Position numbers and translations under genes: made by a program. DNA of 22,819 nucleotides from an uncultured Lachnospiraceae bacterium (lineage in GTDB: Bacteria; Bacillota; Clostridia; Lachnospirales; Lachnospiraceae), in NCBI GenBank assembly GCA_934385475.1, contig CAKRPS010000039.1, forward strand, positions 1 to 22,819. Reading direction: 5' to 3'. Numbering within the stretch: the stretch's first letter is position 1; every line of letters begins with the position of its first letter. Below, piece after piece: positions 1 through 8,108 of this stretch. The notes under the pieces are model-generated. The model saw only the letters and a list, made by a program, of their open reading frames with translations. It made no database searches and had not been told where the DNA came from.

Positions 1-515
1 TGTATCTCTTCCGTAGTCATAAAGAATTTCTGATAAAGCTCCTTGTTAAACTGATTGAAAATAAGGCTTCTTTTGGTAGAGACAAGAGCGCTGTCCGTAT
101 TAGCATTCTCCTTATCTCCGATATACATGATAGACTGGCTCTTTTTGTAGACATCATCCATCATGCGTACAAAATCCTGCTTATAGTTCCGATAATCACG
201 ATAGCTCTTTGCCACGATAGGTTTTACGTCTTCCAACGCACTTTCCACGATATTGTGCATAATCTGGATCGGAATCTGTTCCTCTCCGATCTCATTCACC
301 TTATCCACAACTGTCTGGCAGATATGTCTTTTCTCTTCCTCCGTAAATTTTGTTAAGGCACGATAGGCACTTTTCCCTACCGCATCAATGACCTTCTGTA
401 CATTAAATGTCTCCAGACTGCCATCCTTCTTGATCACCTTGACAACCTTCTGCGGTTTGTATTCCGAACCAAAATCCTGCGTTTCATCATGGTCTGACTC
501 TAATCTGCCGTTCAT
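1..515 (-). CDS. nrdD: Anaerobic (class III) ribonucleoside-triphosphate reductase, N-terminal part
   Basis: This is the first ~171 residues of a gene that runs off the left edge. The class III enzyme reduces ribonucleoside triphosphates to deoxynucleotides without oxygen, using a glycyl radical installed by NrdG. Residues about 22-115 look like an ATP-cone allosteric domain, beginning KVVKVIKKDGSLETFNVQKV. The following stretch (ENANTDSALVSTKRSLI) resembles the start of the NrdD catalytic domain, where E. coli has NENANKDSKVIPTQRDL. The catalytic and glycyl-radical parts lie outside the window. The ATG at 513-515 is preceded by a GGAGGGG ribosome binding site. Upstream is a strong promoter with two NrdR-like boxes, which fits nrd control. 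A class I/II large subunit also carries an ATP cone and is the main alternative, but the post-cone sequence favours class III. Confidence 0.82.
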   Translation of the reverse strand, partial: MNGRLESDHDETQDFGSEYKPQKVVKVIKKDGSLETFNVQKVIDAVGKSAYRALTKFTEEEKRHICQTVVDKVNEIGEEQIPIQIMHNIVESALEDVKPIVAKSYRDYRNYKQDFVRMMDDVYKKSQSIMYIGDKENANTDSALVSTKRSLIFNQFNKELYQKFFMTTEEI

Positions 516-543
516 TTCTTCCCCTCCGTGTACTCTTTTCCTT

Positions 544-589
544 ATACAAAATCTAGTATCGTTATGTTAACCGATACTAGATTTTGTGG
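544..589 (-). promoter_or_regulatory. Tandem NrdR-type boxes arranged as a perfect inverted repeat
   Basis: Two 16-base elements, ATACAAAATCTAGTAT (544-559) and ATACTAGATTTTGTGG (574-589), each match the known NrdR consensus (acaCwAtATaTwGtgt) at most positions, including the key C4, A6, A8, T9, T11 and G13. Their starts are 30 bases apart, close to the three-turn spacing typical of paired NrdR sites. The bases 546-561 and 572-587 are an exact 16-bp inverted repeat around a 10-base spacer. The pair lies just downstream of the -10 element, at about +3 to +48, where bound NrdR would block transcription. NrdR binding is inferred, as no nrdR gene is in the window. Confidence 0.72.
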
Positions 590-598
590 TTTAGAAAT

Positions 599-627
599 AG
601 TATATGATACCGGATGCTTTCTGTCAA
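599..627 (-). promoter_or_regulatory. SigA-type promoter of the nrd gene
   Basis: Read on the minus strand this is a perfect -35 TTGACA (622-627), a 17-base spacer and -10 TATACT (599-604), five of six to consensus. The start of transcription would be near 592, leaving a leader of about 77 bases that contains both NrdR-like boxes before the start codon at 515. Confidence 0.8.
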
Positions 628-649
628 TGCTCAACGCGTGATCAAAAGT

Positions 650-675
650 CACAAAAAGTACAGGCTCTTTTTGTG
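650..675 (-). terminator. Weak hairpin after the aminotransferase gene
   Basis: A 9-bp stem, CACAAAAAG / CTTTTTGTG, with an 8-base loop sits 7 bases beyond the aminotransferase stop codon. It is AT-rich and followed on the minus strand by ACTTTTG rather than a clean U run, so termination is plausible but not strong. Confidence 0.4.
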
Positions 676-681
676 GGTTCT

Positions 682-1857
682 TTATTTTGACAAAATTCCT
701 GCCTCTTTAATTTTGCCTACGGCCTCCTCAATCACTTCAACCGGCAATGTCAATGCAAAACGCACATACCCTTTTCCGAGACTTCCAAAGCTGCTTCCCG
801 GTGTACAGATAACACCAGTTTTCTGCAGAAGCTCCATTACGAACGCTACATCATCCGTGTAGCCTTCCGGAATCTTAGCCCATGCAAACATAGTGCCCTC
901 ACTGTCCTCCATCGGCCATCCAATGCTGCGAAGCCCTCCGCAGAGAGCATCCCTTCTGCGCTGGTATTCTTTACACTGTTCCTTCACGCCGTCATCCGGG
1001 CCTGTCAGAGCAGCCACCGCACCATACTGTACCGGAAGGAAAGTTCCATAGTCAATCTGGGAACGAAGTTTTCTGAAGTTTGCTATCATCTGTGCATTTC
1101 CTACCAGAAAGCTTACTCTCGCCCCTGTGTAATTAAAGGACTTTGACAGCGAATAGAACTCTACCGCTATTTTCTTGGCATCCGGAATCCGCAAGATTGA
1201 TTTTCCAACTCTTCCGTCATAAATGATATCCGAATAAGCATTGTCATGGATGATCATGATATTATGCTCAATTGCCCACGGAATCAGCTTCTCATAAAAG
1301 GAATCCGGAGCCGTCTTACAAACCGGATTGAGCGGGTAAGAAACGATCATACATTTCGTTCTTTTGAGCAGCTCCTCGTCCATAGCGTCCAGATCCGGCA
1401 CATAGTGGTTTTCCTCTGTCAGGTCATATGTTACGGTCTCTGCCCCCGCCAGGGAAGGTCCAATGCTGAAAATAGGATATCCCGGATTCGGAACGAGCAC
1501 AACATCTCCCGGATCACAGAGGGACAGGCAGATATGTGAAATACCTTCCTGAGATCCATATACAGACATGATCTCCTCTTTTTCCAGATTCTTAACGCCA
1601 TACCGCTTTTCATATCTCTTCTGTACTGCCTCGATCAGTTCCGGGATATCGATCAGCGAATACTTATAGTTTTCCGGTTTCTGTGCAGCCTCTGTAACTG
1701 CCTTCATCACATGCTCTGCCGGAGGAAAATCAGGTGTCCCGACAGACAGGTTATAGATCTTCTTTCCCTGCTTTACTGCCTCATCCTTCTTCTCATTGAG
1801 CAGCTGAAAAATTCCTTCTTCAAAATCCTTCATTCTTTCTGCAAATTGTAACTGCAT
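682..1857 (-). CDS. PLP-dependent class I/II aminotransferase
   Basis: This is a cytosolic fold-type I aminotransferase of 391 residues, the usual length for the family. The Schiff-base lysine is K239 in SLSKSFNYTGAR. D205 (IHDNAYSDI) should contact the PLP ring nitrogen, and R366 (YVRFAL) the substrate carboxylate. The N-terminal block NLSVGTPDFPP is the usual substrate-gate region. The common NNPTG motif is replaced by LNPVC at 176-180. The overall look is close to LL-diaminopimelate/aspartate-type aminotransferases, but the amino donor cannot be settled from sequence. The start is ATG at 1855-1857 with GGAGG nine bases upstream. The gene starts 4 bases after the stop of the WYL regulator, so the two are co-transcribed and the regulator may control this enzyme. 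Confidence 0.88.
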   Translation of the reverse strand: MQLQFAERMKDFEEGIFQLLNEKKDEAVKQGKKIYNLSVGTPDFPPAEHVMKAVTEAAQKPENYKYSLIDIPELIEAVQKRYEKRYGVKNLEKEEIMSVYGSQEGISHICLSLCDPGDVVLVPNPGYPIFSIGPSLAGAETVTYDLTEENHYVPDLDAMDEELLKRTKCMIVSYPLNPVCKTAPDSFYEKLIPWAIEHNIMIIHDNAYSDIIYDGRVGKSILRIPDAKKIAVEFYSLSKSFNYTGARVSFLVGNAQMIANFRKLRSQIDYGTFLPVQYGAVAALTGPDDGVKEQCKEYQRRRDALCGGLRSIGWPMEDSEGTMFAWAKIPEGYTDDVAFVMELLQKTGVICTPGSSFGSLGKGYVRFALTLPVEVIEEAVGKIKEAGILSK

Positions 1858-1861
1858 TTTC

Positions 1862-2872
1862 TCATGCCTCCTCTTTTCTTATCCGATACTGTGCAAGTAC
1901 TCCTGCAAGATATCGGGAATATTCTTCTTTCACTTCATCCGGTGTGATCAGGCAGGCACCTTCTCCCAGTCCGGTGAGCCATCCATAGAACTGTCCGCTG
2001 AGCGCCACCTGTACACGGACACTGAAATGCTCCGCATCACGTTTCCTGATCGTGATATCCTTGCCAAAGCGGTCCAGAACCACTCCGATCAGCCTATTCT
2101 CAAATGCTATGGTGACATAGGCTTCTCTGCCCCCATACATGCCAAAGGTCCGGTTCGTATAATCTGCAATATCAAACCGTTCAAACAGCTCGCCGCCTTC
2201 CCGCTTCGTTCCCTGCATCACCTGAATCTTTCCAAGCTTGTCTACCCGGAAGTGTTTGATACGGTCCTCCGCACTGTCATGTGCGATCAGATAGTAATTT
2301 TCATCCTTACAGGTGAGCGCCCACGGACTGACTTCGTAGATCCTGCCATCATGGCGCGGCACAAGCTGTTTTTCCAGATTCCACTCGAGATACGTAAAAG
2401 AAATCTTTTCATTTCTCTGGATTGCCCGGTGAATGTCATCCACGATATGATAAATACTCTCGTTTGCGGTTTTAATCCGGTTTGCCACAAATACCTGTCT
2501 CTGCAGCTGACTCGCCTCCGACTTCGATGCAAACTTCTCTAACTTTGCGATCAGCTCCCTTGACTTTTTTAAGGTAAGGAATCTGGACGCCTGCACGGTC
2601 TCGACCAGAAGCTTTAACTCCGGCAATTCAAATTCCCTTGAAGCAAGATAATATCCTCCGCCGTTTCGGGCTTTCAGCAGTCTGATATCGTACCCAAAGT
2701 CTGTGAGCTGTGCAATGTCATCATAAATGCTCTTTCTCTCTGCCTTAATACCATAAACAGCGAGTGCACTGATCAACTCCTGCATTCCAAGACAATGCTC
2801 CGCATCGGTCTGTTCTTTCAATATTTTGACCAGATACAACAGTTTTAATTTTTGATTTGCCGATTTGGGCAT
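1862..2872 (-). CDS. WYL-domain transcriptional regulator
   Basis: This is a predicted DNA-binding regulator of 336 residues. The N-terminal ~80 residues form a helix-turn-helix of the HTH_11/DeoR-like type (LGMQELISALAVYGIKAERK, then SIYDDIAQLTDFGYDI). A WYL ligand-binding domain follows (SFTYLEWN, YEVSPWALTCKDENYYLIAHD, IKHFRVDKLGKI), then a WCX-like C-terminus. Proteins of this family often sense small ligands or nucleic acids. I place the start at the ATG at 2870-2872 (MPKSANQKLKLLYL), preceded by GGAAGGAAAG. A longer reading frame continues to 2929 but would run through a terminator hairpin. The gene is co-directional with, and 4 bases before, the aminotransferase. No convincing promoter is visible in the short gap after the hairpin. 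Confidence 0.88.
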   Translation of the reverse strand: MPKSANQKLKLLYLVKILKEQTDAEHCLGMQELISALAVYGIKAERKSIYDDIAQLTDFGYDIRLLKARNGGGYYLASREFELPELKLLVETVQASRFLTLKKSRELIAKLEKFASKSEASQLQRQVFVANRIKTANESIYHIVDDIHRAIQRNEKISFTYLEWNLEKQLVPRHDGRIYEVSPWALTCKDENYYLIAHDSAEDRIKHFRVDKLGKIQVMQGTKREGGELFERFDIADYTNRTFGMYGGREAYVTIAFENRLIGVVLDRFGKDITIRKRDAEHFSVRVQVALSGQFYGWLTGLGEGACLITPDEVKEEYSRYLAGVLAQYRIRKEEA

Positions 2873-2904
2873 AACACTTTCCTTCCAACATGAAAAACAG
2901 ATAT

Positions 2905-2937
2905 GCAAAAAGGTGTTCTTAATGAACACCTTTTTGC
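2905..2937 (-). terminator. Intrinsic terminator closing the punA-to-rnhA unit
   Basis: A perfect 14-bp stem (GCAAAAAGGTGTTC / GAACACCTTTTTGC) with a 5-base loop lies 32 bases after the stop of the small membrane protein gene. The T run sits at the base of the 3' arm on either strand, so it could act in both directions. It also lies just ahead of the WYL regulator start, where it could attenuate read-through into that gene. Confidence 0.75.
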
Positions 2938-2969
2938 GTTTCGTCTCAACTCTTTATTTATAACATGAC

Positions 2970-3155
2970 CTATTTCTGAGAATCTTTGTTCTCTTCTGTC
3001 ACATCTTCCGTTCCCGTTACAAGTGCCGCTTTGGCATCCTTACTCTTTCTCCATTTAATTCCAATAAAGCAGGCAACGATGATCAGCGCAACAATAAACA
3101 GAAATAAAAATAAATAGGACATAAAAGCATTTAAAAACAAAATCAGATTCGTCAT
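2970..3155 (-). CDS. Small single-pass membrane protein of unknown function
   Basis: This 61-residue protein starts at the ATG at 3153-3155 (MTNLILFLNAFMSY). A ribosome binding site AAGGAAGG lies 8 bases upstream. Residues about 4-34 form one long hydrophobic segment, or a tight pair, ending at the basic stop-transfer sequence KWRKSKD. The last ~25 residues are polar and acidic (TGTEDVTEENKDSQK). I do not recognise the family. It is the last gene of the rnhA unit, 41 bases after the rnhA stop, and is followed by a strong terminator. A frame extended upstream to 3188 adds 11 residues without a better ribosome binding site. The appropriate start context and topology support a real gene, but the function is unknown. 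Confidence 0.65.
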   Translation of the reverse strand: MTNLILFLNAFMSYLFLFLFIVALIIVACFIGIKWRKSKDAKAALVTGTEDVTEENKDSQK

Positions 3156-3196
3156 CCGCAATACCTTCCTTTCGTACACAGCTATCATACCACCAA

Positions 3197-3667
3197 CTAA
3201 AGCGTATCGTCAAGTAAGTCTGTTCCATCTGCCGCCGAAGTTGCCAATTTGTCACAGCGTTCATTTTCAGGATGTCCATCATGCCCCTTTACCCAGCAGA
3301 AGGTAACCGCATGCGGCTCTTTTGCTTTCAGGAGCCTTTGCCATAAATCTATATTTTTCACAGGCTTATTTCCTGCCGTCTTCCAGTTTTTTCTGATCCA
3401 TCCTTCAATCCAGTGCTGATTAAACGCATCCGTCAGATATTTGGAATCAGAGACCAGCGTTACCTCGCACGGCTTTGTCAGTGCCTCCAGCCCTACAATA
3501 GCCGCCATAAGCTCCATGCGGTTATTGGTGGTCTTCCGGTAACCCGCCGAGTACTCTCTCTCATGCAGAGTTCCCTTTGCATCGACATACTGTAATACCG
3601 TGCCGTAACCGCCCGGACCTTCCGGATTTCCTCTCGCCGCTCCGTCCGTATATATTGTCACCTTCAT
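3197..3667 (-). CDS. rnhA: Ribonuclease HI
   Basis: RNase HI degrades the RNA strand of RNA:DNA hybrids such as primers and R-loops, in the cytoplasm. The 156 residues match the usual length. All catalytic residues are present: D8 in [18 protein letters not shown]52 in NNRMELMA, D74 in VSDSKYL, D139 in NERCDKLA, and H129 in [11 protein letters not shown]. The basic handle helix is recognisable around [20 protein letters not shown]. The start ATG at 3665-3667 has GAAAGG nine bases upstream. The gene begins 55 bases after the stop of the MutS-like gene, with no promoter or terminator visible between them, so it is probably the fifth gene of the unit. Confidence 0.95.
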   Translation of the reverse strand: MKVTIYTDGAARGNPEGPGGYGTVLQYVDAKGTLHEREYSAGYRKTTNNRMELMAAIVGLEALTKPCEVTLVSDSKYLTDAFNQHWIEGWIRKNWKTAGNKPVKNIDLWQRLLKAKEPHAVTFCWVKGHDGHPENERCDKLATSAADGTDLLDDTL

Positions 3668-3722
3668 TTTTACAAACCTTTCCTTCGCTTTCTTTCAAGA
3701 AATTATCTTTCCATTCTCCTAT

Positions 3723-5435
3723 TCAGTCGGCGCACATCTCCCACTCACCGGTCTCTTGAAAATGCTTCGCCATCTGCTCCGCTTCCATCACAATTCCTTC
3801 ATCGTAGCCCAGTATTTTCAGAAGTGCAATGGCGTTTCTGGTCGTTGCCGGTCCCTTCATCAACTGATACGGGAAGAAAATATCATTCTGCTGCATTGTC
3901 TCTTCAAAGTGATAATTGTCATAAAGATTCTCAAGCAGCCCCGTGAGTTCTCCATCATGTGTGGCGGCAAATGCCACCGCATTTTTTTGTGCAAGCATTC
4001 TCAGAATCTGTGTTGATGCGGAAATCCGCTCCACCGTGTTTGTTCCACGAAGAACCTCATCCACAAAACACAGCACCGCCACCTGTTCGTTCCGTGCTTT
4101 CTCCACCTGGTCCAGAATCCGTTTGATGGATTTCACCTCCGCCATATAATAGCTGTCTCCGCTTTGCAGATCATCCTTCAATGACATGGAAGAATAGATG
4201 CGAAACAGAGGTGCCTGATAGCTTTGTGCGGGACAGGTATGGATGGTCTGTGCAAGCAGAGCACAGATACCAACCGTTCTAAGGAAGGTTGATTTGCCGG
4301 ATGCATTTGAGCCGGTCAGCAGAACACTTTTATGGGTTGTGATTGAATTGGGAACTGCATTTTCAAGCAAGGGATGCACTGCATTTTCAATCTTCAGAAA
4401 GGCTTCTTCCGTGTCTTTCTTCTCCACACCAAATTCCGGCACACACCACTGTTCGCCCAGATATTTCCGGTAAGATGCGATCACGATCGCCGTCTCCATC
4501 TGACCGATCCGGGTCAACAGTTCGTCCACCTCTCCAAGATGTCCCCTAAGCTCTGACAAGGTCCTGTTAAACTGTATCAGATCCAGATAAAAGAACATAC
4601 GCAGGTAATCAATCAGAATACTGAGCGGATTTCCGGAACCCTTTTCATTAGATATCACCAGTCCGGAATTTCTCTGGAAAGCGCGCAACGCCTTACAACA
4701 CGCCTCCAGTCTCTCTTTCTCTTCTCCAAACGCTTTCAGCGGTATCTTCCGAATACGGTCTGCCCCCTCCAGCAGACGGTGAATGTAGAAAAAGCTGGTA
4801 ACATAAGGCTCTACCTTCTTGTACTCCTTGTAATAATGGGTCACATTAAAACAGCTCACCGCAAGAAAAAAGACAATGCCGACCGGCAGCGACACAAACA
4901 TAATGCCAATACCGACAACAAGCAGAAAATCCAGTAAAAAATACCGGACATTATTTCTTTCTCCCAGATTTTCAAGGTTATCCAGATATTCATAAACAGA
5001 ATGCCTGCCGCTCCTTCCCAGCATCCAGAGTGCTTCCTGCATTGCTTCCCGTTCCTTCTGATTCTCCTGAAAATACCGGATCCTTCTTTCTTCTGCCTCA
5101 AGCTCCCGGATGTCATACATCGGAGTGCGAAGTCTGTAATACAGATATTCATCCCCGGCTGCGCTGCACGAAGAGTTCAGCAGGCAATAAATATCATCCA
5201 TGTTCAGATCGTTCCATGTGATATCATCTATTGTATGCTCTTTCTTATGTCTCTGAAAATAATAGCAGATATGTTCCAGTTCCTCTGCTTTATAAGTCCG
5301 CTCCGGCAAGGTTCCGTAGCTCTGAAATACCTTCTCTAAAACTTTCCTGCGAAAAGCGCGGGTATTTAAATACTCTTTTCCCATGATCAGCACGATCATA
5401 ACAAAAAGTGCTGCCGCTAAAATTATATACTCCAT
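3723..5435 (-). CDS. Membrane-anchored MutS-family ATPase
   Basis: This 570-residue protein carries the MutS C-terminal ATPase domain but lacks the mismatch-recognition domain. The ATPase shows Walker A TGSNASGKST (374-383, K381), Walker B LCFVDE (D459, E460) and the MutS-type ATHDGEL (H493). Residues 100-330 are a helical lever/clamp-like region. There are hydrophobic segments at about 3-18 and, as a pair, about 165-197, so the protein is likely tethered to the membrane with the ATPase in the cytoplasm. Its role is not known to me; canonical mismatch repair is unlikely. The stop of the upstream deaminase gene lies 5 bases before this start and no clear Shine-Dalgarno is seen, which suggests translational coupling. 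The neighbours are nucleoside salvage enzymes and RNase HI. Confidence 0.85.
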   Translation of the reverse strand: MEYIILAAALFVMIVLIMGKEYLNTRAFRRKVLEKVFQSYGTLPERTYKAEELEHICYYFQRHKKEHTIDDITWNDLNMDDIYCLLNSSCSAAGDEYLYYRLRTPMYDIRELEAEERRIRYFQENQKEREAMQEALWMLGRSGRHSVYEYLDNLENLGERNNVRYFLLDFLLVVGIGIMFVSLPVGIVFFLAVSCFNVTHYYKEYKKVEPYVTSFFYIHRLLEGADRIRKIPLKAFGEEKERLEACCKALRAFQRNSGLVISNEKGSGNPLSILIDYLRMFFYLDLIQFNRTLSELRGHLGEVDELLTRIGQMETAIVIASYRKYLGEQWCVPEFGVEKKDTEEAFLKIENAVHPLLENAVPNSITTHKSVLLTGSNASGKSTFLRTVGICALLAQTIHTCPAQSYQAPLFRIYSSMSLKDDLQSGDSYYMAEVKSIKRILDQVEKARNEQVAVLCFVDEVLRGTNTVERISASTQILRMLAQKNAVAFAATHDGELTGLLENLYDNYHFEETMQQNDIFFPYQLMKGPATTRNAIALLKILGYDEGIVMEAEQMAKHFQETGEWEMCAD

Positions 5436-5440
5436 CTGAA

Positions 5441-6733
5441 TCAGAGATTTACAAGAATCTCATTTGCCTTTCTATAGATTTCCTCCGCATCGATTGAGGA
5501 AGCAAACTGACCATTCTCATACAGAATCTTTCCATGGATCATCGTCAGCTTGATATTCTGTTTACTTCCGCTGTATACAATATTCTTGGGAATATTATTG
5601 ATCGGCTGCATGTTGGGCTGATGCAGATCGATCATGATCAGATCCGCAAGCTTTCCGGCAGACAAGGTATCCGTCTCCGGCAGATTCATGGCTCTGGAAC
5701 CGTTGACAGTTGCCATCTTCAATACTTCCCCGGCTTCCACAGCCGAAGCGTCCATCTCCCGCAGCTTGGCAAGTCCTGTCACAAGGAACATTTCCCGGAA
5801 CATATCCAGACAATTATTGCTGGCCGGTCCATCCGTTCCGATCGCTACATTGATCCCACGTTTCAGATATTCTGAAATCGGTGCTATCCCGCTTGCAAGC
5901 TTAGTATTGGAACCCGGATTCGTTACCACGCTGAGTTTGTGCTTTGCAAACACATCCATATCCTCATCCGTCATATGGACACAGTGGTAACCGCCTCCAC
6001 CATAATCATAGATTCCCAGCTGATCTAACAGTACGGCAGGTGTCACCCCATACCGTTCCTTACAGCCTTCCACCTCTGCCTTTGTCTCCGCAAGATGGGT
6101 GTAGACCGGCGCTTTATATTTGTGGGAAAGGGCTGCGATTCCTTCCAGCAGTTCCCGCGAGCAGGTGTATTCCGCATGGAATCCGATAAAGTAGCTGAGC
6201 AATGGATTTCCATTGTTCAGGCTCTGATACATCTGTTCAACCAATTCAAGCGACTGGCTGAAATTGTTCAACGCACCGACCTGCACACACCGCATTCCCA
6301 TGTCCGCACAGGCTGACCCTACTGTCTGCGGGGTCAGATACATGTCAAAAATCGCAGTGACACCGCTTGTCAGGTACTCTAACACAGCAAGCTTTGTCAG
6401 ATGATATATCTTCTCTCCATCTAACTTGGCCTCCACAGGAAATATCTGCTTCTGCAGCCAGTCCTGCAAAGGAAGATCATCCGCGTAGGATCTCAGCAAT
6501 GTCATTCCGGAATGTGTATGCGCATTTTTAAAGCCCGGCATCAGCAGATTTCCCTCACAGTCAATCTCCCGGTCCCACACAATATCCGGAAGCTTTCCTT
6601 CCCGATACAGCTCCTGTATTCCTGCACTCTCACCCACATAAAGGATTCTCTCATCCTTTACCCAGACTTCGCCTTCCACAATATTCTCATCTATCATTGT
6701 GAGTATCTTCGCATTATAAAATCTGATATTCAT
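5441..6733 (-). CDS. mtaD: Amidohydrolase, MtaD-type adenosine-derivative deaminase
   Basis: This 430-residue metal-dependent hydrolase is of the TrzN/MtaD branch, which deaminates 5'-methylthioadenosine, S-adenosylhomocysteine or 5'-deoxyadenosine to the inosine form. Metal and catalytic residues are visible: H72 and H74 (NAHTHSGM), H213 and E216 (YTHLAET), H250 or H253 (GYHCVHMT) and D301 (GTDGPASNN). That last motif is characteristic of MtaD-like enzymes. It sits directly after cdd and punA, consistent with purine salvage. The start is uncertain: I prefer ATG at 6731-6733 with AGGTG six bases upstream. GTG at 6740-6742 would add three residues. The exact substrate cannot be read from sequence, and guanine or other aminopurine deamination remains possible. 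Confidence 0.87.
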   Translation of the reverse strand: MNIRFYNAKILTMIDENIVEGEVWVKDERILYVGESAGIQELYREGKLPDIVWDREIDCEGNLLMPGFKNAHTHSGMTLLRSYADDLPLQDWLQKQIFPVEAKLDGEKIYHLTKLAVLEYLTSGVTAIFDMYLTPQTVGSACADMGMRCVQVGALNNFSQSLELVEQMYQSLNNGNPLLSYFIGFHAEYTCSRELLEGIAALSHKYKAPVYTHLAETKAEVEGCKERYGVTPAVLLDQLGIYDYGGGGYHCVHMTDEDMDVFAKHKLSVVTNPGSNTKLASGIAPISEYLKRGINVAIGTDGPASNNCLDMFREMFLVTGLAKLREMDASAVEAGEVLKMATVNGSRAMNLPETDTLSAGKLADLIMIDLHQPNMQPINNIPKNIVYSGSKQNIKLTMIHGKILYENGQFASSIDAEEIYRKANEILVNL

Positions 6734-6745
6734 ACTAATCACCTG

Positions 6746-7189
6746 TTACCCCAAAAGATTCCCCGGTCCAAAGCCCTCCGGCAAAATCTCCCTCAAAGTA
6801 TATTTCTTATATTCCGTCTGTGAGACCGCCACGATAACCTGAAATGTCTCCGGATCACAGAACTCCATCATAACCTGTCTGCACACACCACAGGGAAAGG
6901 CATATTGCGTAAGTTCATCGCCCTCCGGGCTTCCCACAACCGCAATGGCCCGGAAATGATACACTCCCTCACTTACCGCTTTAAAGAAAGCGGTCCGCTC
7001 GGCACAGTTTGTCGGTGTATAGGCTGCATTCTCAATATTACATCCCCGGTAAACCGTTCCCTCCTCCGTGAGCAGGGCAGCTCCCACTTTAAAATGAGAG
7101 TATGGCGTATATGCCATTTTGCGGGCCTCTATAGCCTCTTGTATCAATTCTCTGACGGTTTCCTCCCGCAATTCATTTTTTCTCTCCAT
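6746..7189 (-). CDS. cdd: Cytidine deaminase
   Basis: This enzyme converts cytidine and deoxycytidine to uridine and deoxyuridine in pyrimidine salvage. The 147 residues carry the zinc site of the homotetrameric type: C62 and catalytic E64 in NCAERTAFF, and C100 and C103 in PCGVCRQ. The substrate-binding block YSHFKVGAAL and the GCNIENAAY motif are both present. I take the ATG at 7187-7189 as the start, with GAGGTG about 4-5 bases upstream. A frame open from a GTG at 7208-7210 would add seven residues without better support. The gene follows punA by 24 bases and precedes the MtaD-type deaminase by 12, so the three form a tight salvage module. Confidence 0.95.
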   Translation of the reverse strand: MERKNELREETVRELIQEAIEARKMAYTPYSHFKVGAALLTEEGTVYRGCNIENAAYTPTNCAERTAFFKAVSEGVYHFRAIAVVGSPEGDELTQYAFPCGVCRQVMMEFCDPETFQVIVAVSQTEYKKYTLREILPEGFGPGNLLG

Positions 7190-7213
7190 ACAGCACCTCG
7201 TTTTCTGCACTGA

Positions 7214-8047
7214 TCAAAGCAACTCTCCAAATCTGGCTACCGACTCTGCCAGAAGCTTTTCAAATTTAGGTGCCACAGCGTCAGCCGCCTCCTGCACCTC
7301 CTCGTGATTCAGGGGTGTACTGCTCATTCCTGCAGCAAGGTTACTGATACAGGAAATTCCACAGATTTTCATTCCCATATGATTTCCTGCGATAGCCTCC
7401 ACCACAGTACTCATTCCCACTGCATTTGCTCCCAGAGTATGTAACATCCTGATCTCGGCCGGAGATTCAAATGACGGTCCGGTAAGCTGTGCGTAGACAC
7501 CTTCAAACAACTCAATGTTATTTTCTTTGGCACAGTCTCTTATGATCTCCTGCAGGTCTTCATCGTATACATGGGACATATCCGGAAATCTTGTGCCAAG
7601 TTCTTCGATGTTGGCTCCGATCAATGGGTTTGGTGCAAAGCAGGAAATATGATCCTTGATCAGCATTAATGCTCCTGCGTGGAAAGAAGGATCAATACCG
7701 CCCGCCGCATTAGTCAGGAACAGGATCTTCGCCCCCATCAGCTTCATCAGTCTCGCCGGAAGCACTACATCCGTAATGGGATATCCCTCATAAAAGTGTA
7801 CCCGTCCCTGCATGAGAACCACCGGCACCTCTTTAATATATCCAAAGATAAATTTACCGGCATGTCCCGGAACGGTTGACACCGGAAAGCCTTCGATCTC
7901 GCTGTAAGGAAGCTCGGCCCTCACATCGACCGCCTTTGCAAAATTTCCAAGTCCCGATCCCAGAACGATCGCAACCTTTGGTTCAAAATCAATTTTCTCC
8001 TGAAAACACTTATAACAGTTCAATAATTTTTCGTATACCGGATTCAT
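7214..8047 (-). CDS. punA: Purine-nucleoside phosphorylase (trimeric type)
   Basis: This enzyme performs phosphorolysis of inosine, guanosine and their deoxy forms to base plus (deoxy)ribose 1-phosphate. The 277 residues show the family landmarks: S31 in VLGSGLGNF, H62 in VPGHAGKF, H84/Y86 in QGRVHFYEGY, NAAGGID, E194 in GPSFESPAEIR, M212 in GMSTVVEAI, and N236 in ISNLAAG. That Asn corresponds to the human PNP Asn243 that favours 6-oxopurines; methylthioadenosine phosphorylases carry Asp there. The start ATG at 8045-8047 has GGGAGGA about ten bases upstream. It is the first gene of the salvage unit, and an extended -10 promoter lies 62 bases upstream. Confidence 0.95.
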   Translation of the reverse strand: MNPVYEKLLNCYKCFQEKIDFEPKVAIVLGSGLGNFAKAVDVRAELPYSEIEGFPVSTVPGHAGKFIFGYIKEVPVVLMQGRVHFYEGYPITDVVLPARLMKLMGAKILFLTNAAGGIDPSFHAGALMLIKDHISCFAPNPLIGANIEELGTRFPDMSHVYDEDLQEIIRDCAKENNIELFEGVYAQLTGPSFESPAEIRMLHTLGANAVGMSTVVEAIAGNHMGMKICGISCISNLAAGMSSTPLNHEEVQEAADAVAPKFEKLLAESVARFGELL

Positions 8048-8108
8048 AAAATAACATTCCTCCCTTATGTTTTATCACTTATCACTCACATGCTCGTGTC
8101 TCGCACTC

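Noticed and set aside
2873..2929. Longer N-terminus for the WYL regulator
   Set aside because: The extra 19 codons run through the terminator hairpin, and the internal ATG at 2872 has a better ribosome site and begins the conserved helix-turn-helix.
8048..8108. Purine riboswitch ahead of punA
   Set aside because: The leader is only about 55 bases after the predicted transcription start and shows no three-way-junction core or terminator alternative.
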